DNA of 64,000 bases, taken from the NCBI RefSeq assembly GCF_013425765.1, contig NZ_JACCJZ010000020.1, forward strand, positions 558,001 through 622,000. The letters are read 5' to 3'. The notes under the pieces were generated by a model. That model searched no databases, was not told where the DNA came from, and worked only from the letters and a program-made list of their open reading frames with translations. The DNA is from Luteimonas deserti (GTDB taxonomy: Bacteria > Pseudomonadota > Gammaproteobacteria > Xanthomonadales > Xanthomonadaceae). The position numbers and the translations under genes are program-made. Shown piece after piece: positions 56,464 through 63,346 of this stretch (within the stretch, counting starts at the first letter, position 1; every line of letters starts with the position of its first letter).

Positions 56464-57519
56464 TCAGCCTTCCTCACGCCAGCGGCGCAGACGCACCGCG
56501 AGAAGCAGCATCAGCACGCCGGCGACGATGCCCGTCCACATCGCGGGGGTCGCGAAGTTCGAGTAGACCCCGGACACGCTCAGCAGGTTGGTGACCTGAC
56601 CGCCTTCACTGGTCGCGCGCTGGATGTAGGACAGGTCGGCCCCGGTCAGCGGGACTGTCCCCAGCAGCATCCGTGCGACGACGTTGCCCCAGAGCCAGTG
56701 GCGGTCCAGTCCCGCCAGCTGCAGCAGGCCGGTCATCGAGCTGGCCACGCCCAGGGCCAGGGGGATCAGCACCGCCCACAGGAACGGCTTGCCCCGGGCC
56801 CAGGCCGAGCAGAGCATCAACCAGCCGACGGTCGGCAGGGCCCAGCAGGCGTACACCGGGATCGCCGCGAGGAACTGGCCAGCCAGCAGGAACACGCTGC
56901 CATTGCCCCAGAGCAGCGGCAACGGGTTGGCCCCGTGCGCAGCCGCGCCGATGCTCAAGGCCACCAGAAACAGCACCATCGTCGCGATGGCGACCAGGGT
57001 GGCGACCAGCGGGATCACGATCACCGCCGTGACCACCTTCGACAGGACCGTCGCGCCGTCGGACACCGGGAGCGATTTCCAGAACAGCACGCTGCGGTCC
57101 TTGCGGTCGTCGTAGAGCGCGCCGAGGCAATAGAAGAAGGCGACGAAGATCATCACCAGGAACGGCCAGGTGGACGACATGAACAGCGTGACGTAGAGGC
57201 CGTCGGCCAGCTGGCGCATGTCCTCGCTGGTGAGCTGCTGGACCAGGGCGCCCAGATCCACGCCGTTGATCGTCACGCCGTTGGCCTCGATCGTGTGGCC
57301 TTCAGCCACCGAGCGGTGGGCGACGAAGATCGCCACCACCAGCAGGCCCACCGAGAGCAGCAGCGATATTCCGCCGGCGATCAGTGGCGCCCAGACGATG
57401 CCGCCCTTGTGCTCCCAGTACTCGCGGCGCAACAGCAGCCGGAAGGTATGTGTGGGATGCGGGCGCTCGGCACTGCGCGCCGGCGCCGGAGGGTCGATGT
57501 GTTCGGCGGTCGCGTTCAT
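56464..57519 (-). CDS. ABC transporter permease of the YtrA-type operon
   Basis: A 351-residue inner membrane protein with about seven helices and a cytoplasmic N-terminal head (FRLLLRREYWEHKGGIVW). It shows the pattern of ABC-2-type permeases: a large periplasmic loop between helices 1 and 2 (HTIEANGVTINGVDLGALV), a YDDRKDRSVLFWKSLPVSD motif in a cytoplasmic loop, and a final group of helices near the C-terminus. The 4 bp overlap with the ATPase gene (ATGA at 57516-57519) shows the two form one transporter. Substrate unknown; likely export of lipids, peptides or antibiotics. Confidence 0.88.
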   Translation of the reverse strand: MNATAEHIDPPAPARSAERPHPTHTFRLLLRREYWEHKGGIVWAPLIAGGISLLLSVGLLVVAIFVAHRSVAEGHTIEANGVTINGVDLGALVQQLTSEDMRQLADGLYVTLFMSSTWPFLVMIFVAFFYCLGALYDDRKDRSVLFWKSLPVSDGATVLSKVVTAVIVIPLVATLVAIATMVLFLVALSIGAAAHGANPLPLLWGNGSVFLLAGQFLAAIPVYACWALPTVGWLMLCSAWARGKPFLWAVLIPLALGVASSMTGLLQLAGLDRHWLWGNVVARMLLGTVPLTGADLSYIQRATSEGGQVTNLLSVSGVYSNFATPAMWTGIVAGVLMLLLAVRLRRWREEG

Positions 57520-58391
57520 GCGTAGGCTCCTTTCATCGTGGCCACGAACAGGTCGGCCAGGCCCGGCGTGCGGGTCTCACCGAAGGCGGAGAGGGTGGAG
57601 ACGGGGACGCCGTCGAACAGCATCACGGTCTTGCCGAAAGGCAGGGCGCGCTCGTCGATCGGACGATGGGCGCGGGCGGCGTCGAGCTGGTCGGGGTTCA
57701 CCAGCACTTCGACGAAACGTTCGCCGACGTCGTCCATCGGCGCGTCCAGCACGATCTTGCCGTTCTGGATGAAGAGCACGTCGGTCAGGATGTGCTCGAT
57801 CTCCTCGACCTGGTGGGTGGTGACGATGATGGTTTTCTGCTCGTCGAAATAGTCCTCCAGCAGGCGCTGGTAGAACTGCTTGCGATAGAGGATGTCGAGG
57901 CCGAGCGTGGGTTCGTCGAGGACCAGCAGCTTGGCGTCGATCGCCATCACCAGCGCCAGGTGCAGCTGCACGATCATGCCCTTGGACATCTCGCGGACGC
58001 GCTGCTTCGGCATCAGCTTGGTGTTGGCCAGGAAACGCTCGCAGCGGACACGGTCGAAGCGGGGATGCACGCCCTCGACGAAGTCGATCGCATCGCGCAC
58101 GCGCATCCAGCGCGGCAGCACGGCGACGTCGGCGATGAAGCAGACATCGTTCATCAGTGCGTCGCGCTCGGTGCGCGGGTCGCGCCCCAGCACCGACATC
58201 TCGCCGTCGAAGCGGATCAGGCCCAGCAGCGCCTTGAGCGCGGTGGTCTTGCCGGCGCCGTTGGGACCGATCAGCCCGACGATGCGACCGGCGGGAATCT
58301 GGAAGCTGGTGCCGTCGAGCGCGCGCGCGCCCTTGTAGATCTTGGAGAGGTTGCGCGCGGCGATGACCGGCGTGTCGATGACGGCGTTCAT
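57516..58391 (-). CDS. ABC transporter ATP-binding protein of the YtrA-type operon
   Basis: A 291-residue ATPase. Walker A is GPNGAGKTTALKAL (residues 43-56), the signature is MSKGMIVQLHLALVM, Walker B is LLVLDEPTLGLD, and the H-loop is VTTHQVEE. The signature is unusual (SKGMI in place of LSGGQ) as in many YtrB-like members. A C-terminal extension of about 60 residues follows the catalytic domain. The gene overlaps the GntR stop by 4 bp and the permease start by 4 bp, so the set is translationally coupled. Confidence 0.92.
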   Translation of the reverse strand: MNAVIDTPVIAARNLSKIYKGARALDGTSFQIPAGRIVGLIGPNGAGKTTALKALLGLIRFDGEMSVLGRDPRTERDALMNDVCFIADVAVLPRWMRVRDAIDFVEGVHPRFDRVRCERFLANTKLMPKQRVREMSKGMIVQLHLALVMAIDAKLLVLDEPTLGLDILYRKQFYQRLLEDYFDEQKTIIVTTHQVEEIEHILTDVLFIQNGKIVLDAPMDDVGERFVEVLVNPDQLDAARAHRPIDERALPFGKTVMLFDGVPVSTLSAFGETRTPGLADLFVATMKGAYA

Positions 58392-58759
58392 TCGTTGGCT
58401 CCATTGCCGATGGATTGCAGCAGGTCCCGGGCCGACAGGCCGAGGCGTTCGATCCGTTCAACGACCAGCGGCCATTCGTCCTGGAGGAAGCGCTCGCGTT
58501 CGCTGCTGCGCAGCTTCTTCGAGGCCTCCTCGGTGACGAACATGCCCAGGCCGCGGCGCTTCTCGACGAGCGCCTCGTCGGCGAGTTCCTGGTAGGCGCG
58601 CGAGACGGTGATCGGATTGAGCTGGTAGTCGGCTGCGACCTGCCGGACCGAGGGCAGGGCGTCGCCGGGCTTCAGCACGCCGTCGAGCATCATCGCGATG
58701 ACGCGCTCCTTCAACTGCCGATAGATGGGAGCGCCGTCGCTCCATTCGATGTTGGCCAT
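58388..58759 (-). CDS. GntR-family repressor, YtrA type
   Basis: A 123-residue regulator with a winged helix domain (residues 10-80): APIYRQLKERVIAMML, DALPSVRQVAADYQLNPI, TVSRAYQELADEALVEKRRG. Only a short helical tail follows (ERFLQDEWPLVVERIERLG), which marks the YtrA subfamily. YtrA proteins are typically autoregulated with an ABC transporter downstream, as here. Start is the ATG at 58759, 4 bp after the small upstream gene. The 22 bp inverted repeat at 59068-59089 is the likely operator. Confidence 0.93.
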   Translation of the reverse strand: MANIEWSDGAPIYRQLKERVIAMMLDGVLKPGDALPSVRQVAADYQLNPITVSRAYQELADEALVEKRRGLGMFVTEEASKKLRSSERERFLQDEWPLVVERIERLGLSARDLLQSIGNGANE

Positions 58760-58763
58760 GGCG

Positions 58764-59042
58764 TCAGCTCCTTCCACCCGTGCCCCGCGCGAACGAGAAG
58801 TACGGCATGGCGATGGCGGTGCGGGCGCGCTTGCTGCGACTGCGCGGGGCGCTGGACGTCGGAGCCTCGTCGACCACCGGCGTCCGCACACTCGCGGGCA
58901 TCTTGCGCTCGGCCGGCACGGCCGCCGTGGCGACCCCGGCGGCATCGAGCGACTGCGCCGGCCACGCGACCAGCAGGGCGATGGCCAGCGTGGCGGCGGA
59001 CGCGGCGCATGCGAAGATCGGGGTGTGGAGCTTGCGGTTCAT
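58764..59042 (-). CDS. Small exported or membrane-anchored protein of unknown function, first gene of the operon
   Basis: A 92-residue protein with a hydrophobic N-terminal segment (IFACAASAATLAIALLVAWPA) that could be a signal peptide or single anchor. The rest is hydrophilic, with a basic Ser/Arg stretch (SSAPRSRSKRARTAI) and an aromatic end (MPYFSFARG). I recognise no domain. The ribosome site AGGACGG stands 4-10 bp upstream. It is the promoter-proximal gene of the GntR-ABC operon, 4 bp before the repressor, so it is likely part of the same system. Confidence 0.7.
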   Translation of the reverse strand: MNRKLHTPIFACAASAATLAIALLVAWPAQSLDAAGVATAAVPAERKMPASVRTPVVDEAPTSSAPRSRSKRARTAIAMPYFSFARGTGGRS

Positions 59043-59067
59043 GGGACCGTCCTGCTCTAGTGGGTAG

Positions 59068-59089
59068 GTGTTGTAGGCAACTATAACAC
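59068..59089 (-). promoter_or_regulatory. 22 bp inverted repeat, likely operator of the GntR repressor
   Basis: GTGTTGTAG-GCAA-CTATAACAC, nine-base arms with one mismatched pair, centred in the promoter region of the small gene-gntR-ABC operon. The symmetrical GTGTTrTAG/CTAyAACAC form is what a dimeric GntR-type repressor would bind, and it covers the -10 box and the start of transcription. It occurs in the right place for autoregulation. Confidence 0.75.
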
Positions 59090-59107
59090 CACATCAGACC
59101 GTGTCAA
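59080..59107 (-). promoter_or_regulatory. Near-consensus sigma70 promoter of the GntR-ABC-DUF2884 operon
   Basis: On the minus strand TTGACA (59107-59102) and TATAGT (59085-59080) are separated by 16 bp. The -35 is perfect and the -10 has one mismatch. The predicted start near 59073 lies about 30 bp upstream of the ATG at 59042. Such a strong promoter implies tight control by the overlapping operator. Confidence 0.8.
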
Positions 59108-59168
59108 CACCCGGGTGGCCCATGTCCACCCAACTGATGGCAGGGGGACCTGCCGAGGGGACCTCGCA

Positions 59169-59804
59169 ATGTCGATCCGCATGTCCGAGCGCATTCTTCC
59201 ATCCGCCGTGCTCGTGCTGACGCTCGTCTTCGGGGCGAACGCGGCATCCGCACAGGCGCCGGCGACGGCTGCCGTATCGCCCTCGACCAGCGCCGGCGTT
59301 CTCGATCACCGCTACCGGCCACTCGCGGGACGCGAGCCGGTGGATCTCGCACGCCGCTATGGCGGTCAGGTGCTGCTGGTGGTCAACACCGCGAGCAAGT
59401 GTGGCTTCACGCCGCAGTTCGAGGCGCTGGAAGCGCTGCACACGCGTTTCCAGGGCCGTGGCTTCGCGGTCCTGGGCTTTCCGTCGGGCGATTTCCGCGA
59501 GCAGGAGTTCGAGGACGAGCAGGCCATCCAGGAGTTCTGCACGCTGACCTACGGGGTGAACTTCCCGATGTTCGAGAAGGTGCAGGTGGTCGGTGCGCAG
59601 GCGACGCCGCTCTACCGCCAGCTCACCGAGGCCACCGGACAGGCCCCGCAATGGAACTTCCACAAGTATCTGGTGGGCCGGGACGGCCGGGTGCTGGCCC
59701 AGTGGGGGAGCCGCACGCTGCCCGACGACCCGGAGATCGTCGCCGCCATCCAACGCGCGCTCGCCGCGCCGCGTCCGGACGGCCGCGCGCTGAAGCGGCC
59801 CTGA
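59169..59804 (+). CDS. Glutathione peroxidase family thiol peroxidase (exported)
   Basis: A 211-residue peroxidase with a signal peptide (LPSAVLVLTLVFGANAASAQ), so it probably acts in the periplasm. The peroxidatic C78 lies in NTASKCGFTPQFE. C124 in QEFCTLTYGV is at the resolving position, while the middle Cys is replaced by S106 (GFPSGDFREQ). The WNFHKYLV motif supplies Trp and Asn. It keeps the two functional cysteines, so it should be active with thioredoxin-like partners. It starts 80 bp beyond the operator of the divergent operon. Confidence 0.92.
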   Translation: MSIRMSERILPSAVLVLTLVFGANAASAQAPATAAVSPSTSAGVLDHRYRPLAGREPVDLARRYGGQVLLVVNTASKCGFTPQFEALEALHTRFQGRGFAVLGFPSGDFREQEFEDEQAIQEFCTLTYGVNFPMFEKVQVVGAQATPLYRQLTEATGQAPQWNFHKYLVGRDGRVLAQWGSRTLPDDPEIVAAIQRALAAPRPDGRALKRP

Positions 59805-59896
59805 GCCGGACAGGCGGGCGATTGCCCCCGGCACGCCATCGCCGCGACAATACGCGGCTGCATCAGCCCGGATCGTCCGGGCGGGAGATCCTGCGG

Positions 59897-60811
59897 ATGT
59901 TGACCCTGTTGCGCGCCGGCACGCTGGCGCTGCTGGTTGCGGCCGGTACACCGGCGCTGGCGGCCGAGACGGCCACCGATCGCGCGCGGACCAGCCATGT
60001 GCTGGGCCTGGACGTGGCGGAATCGTTGGCCCAGGTCGGCGAAGACCTCGATCTCGCCGCCTTCGAGCGCGCGCTGGTGGCGACGCTGGGCGGGCAGCCG
60101 CCCGTGATACCCGACGCCGAGCGCCAGCAGCTGGGTCTGGCGCTGGCGCAGCGGGTCGCCGTCCGCAGCGGACGCCCGGTGCCGGGTCTGCCCCCCGGCA
60201 GCGAGCCGCCTGCCGTCGACCGTGCCAAGGCCGGGACCCTGGTCGGCGCCGATATCGGACGTTCGCTGCTGCCGCTCAAGGACGAAGTCGATGTGCCGGC
60301 ATTGATGAAGGGACTGCGCGAGACGCTCGCGGGTGGTCCGGCGACGATGGCGGAGGCGGAGATCACGGCCGTGCGCCAGGCGATGGTCGCCCGCGCCCAG
60401 GCGCGGGCAGCGGCCACGGCGCAGGCCGAGCGGGACGCCGGCGCGCGTGCGCTTGCGGACAATCGCGCGAAGCCCGGCGTGTTCGCCACCGCCTCGGGCA
60501 TCCAGTACCGGGTCGAGCGGCAGGGCCAGGGTCCACGCCCGCGGGCCAGCGACCGGGTCCGCGTGCACTACCGCGGCACGTTGCTCGACGGCACCGAGTT
60601 CGACAGTTCCTATGCGCGCAACGAACCCGCGGTGTTCGGGCTGGGCCAGGTGATCGCCGGCTGGACCGAGGGCCTGCAGCTGATGCCGATCGGTGCGAAG
60701 TACCGGTTCTGGATTCCGGGCGATCTCGCCTACGGTCCGCGCGGAAGCCCGCCGAACATCCCGCCCAATGCCACCCTGGTCTTCGACGTCGAGCTGATCG
60801 ACATCCTCTGA
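59897..60811 (+). CDS. FKBP-type peptidyl-prolyl isomerase with two N-terminal domain copies
   Basis: A 304-residue periplasmic isomerase with signal MLTLLRAGTLALLVAAGTPA. Residues 25-95 (LGLDVAESLAQVGEDLDLAAF) and 100-170 (LVGADIGRSLLPLKDEVDVPAL) are two copies of the FKBP_N dimerisation domain. The FKBP domain spans about 195-304: VRVHYRGTLLDGTEFDSSY, VIAGWTEGLQLMP and the terminal LVFDVELIDIL. Usual FkpA/Mip proteins carry one N-terminal copy. It is 70 bp upstream of a normal FKBP on the same strand. Confidence 0.9.
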   Translation: MLTLLRAGTLALLVAAGTPALAAETATDRARTSHVLGLDVAESLAQVGEDLDLAAFERALVATLGGQPPVIPDAERQQLGLALAQRVAVRSGRPVPGLPPGSEPPAVDRAKAGTLVGADIGRSLLPLKDEVDVPALMKGLRETLAGGPATMAEAEITAVRQAMVARAQARAAATAQAERDAGARALADNRAKPGVFATASGIQYRVERQGQGPRPRASDRVRVHYRGTLLDGTEFDSSYARNEPAVFGLGQVIAGWTEGLQLMPIGAKYRFWIPGDLAYGPRGSPPNIPPNATLVFDVELIDIL

Positions 60812-60881
60812 CCCGGCGGCACCGCCGCATCCCGCGGCACGCCCACTTCCACGTATCGACCCCGAACGGAGCTGTCCCCAG

Positions 60882-61649
60882 ATGAAGACCACCACGCGTA
60901 TCGCCGTTGCCGGCCTCGCCGCTGCCCTGCCGCTGGCGATGATCGCCTGCAAGCCGATCGACAAGGAGACCGGCAAGCCGGTGGAGACCACGGCGGCGGA
61001 CAGTGCGGCGGGTGGCGCCGAGATCGCCGGGCTCAAGGGCGAGCGCGAGCAGATCAGCTACATCATCGGTAACCAGATGGGCGAGCAGCTCAAGCAGATC
61101 AAGGACGAGCTGGACGTCAAGACGCTGCAGCGGGCCATCGCCGAGACGCTGGACGACAAGGCGATCGAGATCAGCGACGAGCACGCGATGGCGGTGATGC
61201 AGGCGTTCGGCGAGCGCATGCAGGCCAAGCAGCTGGCCGAGATGGAGCAGAAGGCCAAGACCAACGCCACCGAGGCCGAAACCTTCTTCGCCGAGAACGC
61301 CAAGCGCGACGGCGTGCAGACGACGGCCTCTGGCCTGCAGTACCGCGTGGTCACCGAGGGCAGCGGCCCGAAGCCGGGCCCGAACGACACCGTGCGCGTG
61401 CACTACAAGGGCACGCTGCTCAATGGCGAGACCTTCGACAGCTCCTACGATCGCGGCGAGCCGGCGCAGTTCGCGCTCAACCAGGTGGTGCCGGGCTGGC
61501 AGGAAGGCCTGCAGCTGATGCCGGTCGGCAGCAAGTACGAGCTGTGGATCCCGGGCAACCTCGGCTACGGCGAGATGGGTTCGGGCCCGATCGGACCGAA
61601 CCAGGCGCTGGCCTTCGAGGTGGAGCTGCAGGGCATCGTCACGAACTGA
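60882..61649 (+). CDS. fkpA: FKBP-type peptidyl-prolyl isomerase, Mip/FkpA-like lipoprotein
   Basis: A 255-residue lipoprotein isomerase with signal RIAVAGLAAALPLAMIAC. One N-terminal domain (EQISYIIGNQMGEQLKQIK, ETLDDKAIEISDEH) is followed by a long connecting helix. The FKBP domain has VRVHYKGTLLNGETFDSSY, NQVVPGWQEGLQLMPVGS and LAFEVELQGI. It helps folding in the periplasm. FkpA/Mip and FklB are close relatives, so the symbol is by similarity. The lipobox suggests outer or inner membrane anchoring. Confidence 0.92.
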   Translation: MKTTTRIAVAGLAAALPLAMIACKPIDKETGKPVETTAADSAAGGAEIAGLKGEREQISYIIGNQMGEQLKQIKDELDVKTLQRAIAETLDDKAIEISDEHAMAVMQAFGERMQAKQLAEMEQKAKTNATEAETFFAENAKRDGVQTTASGLQYRVVTEGSGPKPGPNDTVRVHYKGTLLNGETFDSSYDRGEPAQFALNQVVPGWQEGLQLMPVGSKYELWIPGNLGYGEMGSGPIGPNQALAFEVELQGIVTN

Positions 61650-61699
61650 GCCGTGCGGCGCCGTGCCTGCACCGGCGCGGCGCCCGCGGTCGATCTCCC

Positions 61700-61930
61700 A
61701 TGACGCCAGACGATGCCCACACCGTGCTCGAGGCGCGGATCACCGAACTGGAAACGCGCCTCGCGTTCCAGGAAGACACACTCGCCCAGCTCAACGATGC
61801 GCTGAGCGAGGCGCGACGCGAGCTGGGCGCGCAGACCGGCCTGTTGCGGCGGGTGATGGACGACCTGCGCCAGGCGCGCACGGTGCAGTTCCCCGATGCA
61901 GCCGACGAGCCGCCACCCCCGCATTACTGA
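61700..61930 (+). CDS. slyX: SlyX family protein
   Basis: A 76-residue coiled coil, E. coli SlyX being 72. It shows the family pattern LEARITELETRLAFQEDTLAQLNDA (split in residues 9-33) and ends in a Pro-rich tail (DEPPPPHY). Function is unknown; it is often near slyD/fkpA genes, as here 50 bp beyond fkpA. Start is the ATG at 61700. Confidence 0.92.
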   Translation: MTPDDAHTVLEARITELETRLAFQEDTLAQLNDALSEARRELGAQTGLLRRVMDDLRQARTVQFPDAADEPPPPHY

Positions 61931-61952
61931 GCGCCCTTGCGGCGATTGACCG

Positions 61953-62588
61953 ATGACCGATTCCCTGCGTGACCAGTTGCTCGGCCTTGGCTTCAAGGCG
62001 CCGGCCCCGGCGCCGCCCAAGCGCGACGGCGCACGCGGTCGTCCGGACGAGCGCCGCCCGCATCCGGCCCGGCCGGCCAAGGGCGGGGCGCCGGCCGGTC
62101 CCGCGCCGCGCGCGAACGAGCGGCGCACCGGCCCTCCCGCACGCAAGCCCCGTCCGCCCCGCGACGACATCGATCTGGCCAAGGCCTACGCCATCCGTGC
62201 CCAGCGCGAGAAGGACGAGCGCATCGAGGCCGAGCGCCGGAGGCAGGACGAGGCGCGCCTGCGCCGCGAGGCGCGTGCGAAGTTCGACGCGTTCGTCAAG
62301 GACAAGGCGCTCAATCGCGCGGATGCCGACATCGCCCGGCACTTCGAGTACGGCGGCAAGATCAAGCGCATCCACGTGGATGCCGAGCAGCTCAGGGCGC
62401 TCAATGCCGGCGAGCTGGGCGTGGTGCAGGTCAACGGGCGTTACCTGCTGGTGACGACGGCGGTCCTGGACGAGGCCGCGGCCATCTTCCCCCCGGGCGT
62501 CGCCCTCCGTGTCGATCCCGCCGCGCCGGCCGGCGACGATCCCTACAGCGATCCGAAATACCAGGTGCCGGACGATCTGGTGTGGTGA
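61953..62588 (+). CDS. DUF2058 family protein (YaiL-like)
   Basis: A 211-residue cytoplasmic protein starting MTDSLRDQLLGLGFKAP, the family hallmark. A low-complexity Pro/Arg/Ala stretch (residues 18-70), a charged helix region AKAYAIRAQREKDERIEAE, and a C-terminal domain with HFEYGGKIKRIHVDAEQ, NGRYLLVTTAVLDEAAAIF and YQVPDDLVW complete it. The family is sometimes called nucleoprotein/polynucleotide-binding, but no function is shown. Its stop shares bases with the next gene's ATG (TGATG). Confidence 0.92.
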   Translation: MTDSLRDQLLGLGFKAPAPAPPKRDGARGRPDERRPHPARPAKGGAPAGPAPRANERRTGPPARKPRPPRDDIDLAKAYAIRAQREKDERIEAERRRQDEARLRREARAKFDAFVKDKALNRADADIARHFEYGGKIKRIHVDAEQLRALNAGELGVVQVNGRYLLVTTAVLDEAAAIFPPGVALRVDPAAPAGDDPYSDPKYQVPDDLVW

Positions 62589-63346
62589 TGCGTGGCGCCT
62601 GCTGCAGCGTACTCGCCGGCCTTGCCCTGACCTGTGCATCGCTGCCGGGCCGGGCCGACGATGCCTATGCCTTCGAGCGCCCGGGCACGGACATGGCGGC
62701 ATCGGTGCTGGACGCGGGCCGGATCGCGTGGGAGCAGGGCCTGCCCGATGTCGAACGCGAGACCGGCGACGGCATCCGCACACACACCCGGACCTTCGGC
62801 AGTCTGCTGCGGATCGGTCTGGGCGCATCGCTCGAGCTGCAACTGGCGGGTGAGCCCCACGTGCACCTGGCGACACGCGGACCGGCCGGCCGGGAGCGCG
62901 TGAGCGGCGCGGGCGACAGCAGCGTGGCGCTGAAGTGGGCGCTCCCGGTTTCGGGCACGCTCGAGTGGGCGGTCCTGGCGCGGCAGGGTCTGTCGACCGG
63001 GTCGGAGGGACTGCGTCCGACGCGACGCGCTCGCAGTCTCGGCGCGACGGTGGCCGGCGAGACGACCGGCGGCCGCGGGTACGCTCTCTACGCAGAGGCG
63101 CTTCGGGACGAGGACGGCAGCGGGTTGCGCCTGTCGCCCAGCCTTCAGATCGTCGAGCGCGACGGTCTCACCGGATTCGTCGAGGCGGTGGCCGGCACCG
63201 GCGCCGCCCGCGGCCTGCTCGCCGGCGGCGGATTGGCCTGGCAACCGCGGCCGCGCTTCCAGCTCGACGTGTCGTTGCTGCGCGGCCTCGACACCTCGGC
63301 CGCGGAGTGGAGAGGAGGTGTCGGCGTGTCGCTGGGTCTGCGCTGA
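62588..63346 (+). CDS. Exported protein of unknown function, probable outer membrane beta-barrel
   Basis: A 252-residue protein with a signal peptide (ACCSVLAGLALTCASLPGRA). The rest has alternating strands and turns: TFGSLLRIGLGASLELQLAG, SSVALKWALPVSGTLEWAV, TGFVEAVAGTGAARGLLAGG, FQLDVSLLRGLD and a terminal WRGGVGVSLGLR with aromatic/hydrophobic C-terminal strand. The layout resembles transporter/MetA-pathway type small barrels, but no exact family is certain. It overlaps the DUF2058 stop and the next gene's ATG (TGATG at each junction), so all three are coupled. Confidence 0.78.
   Translation: MRGACCSVLAGLALTCASLPGRADDAYAFERPGTDMAASVLDAGRIAWEQGLPDVERETGDGIRTHTRTFGSLLRIGLGASLELQLAGEPHVHLATRGPAGRERVSGAGDSSVALKWALPVSGTLEWAVLARQGLSTGSEGLRPTRRARSLGATVAGETTGGRGYALYAEALRDEDGSGLRLSPSLQIVERDGLTGFVEAVAGTGAARGLLAGGGLAWQPRPRFQLDVSLLRGLDTSAAEWRGGVGVSLGLR

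Noticed and set aside
59169-59804. Idea that the exported glutathione peroxidase has lost its resolving cysteine
   Set aside because: Only the middle, non-essential Cys is replaced by Ser; C78 and C124, the usual peroxidatic and resolving pair, remain.
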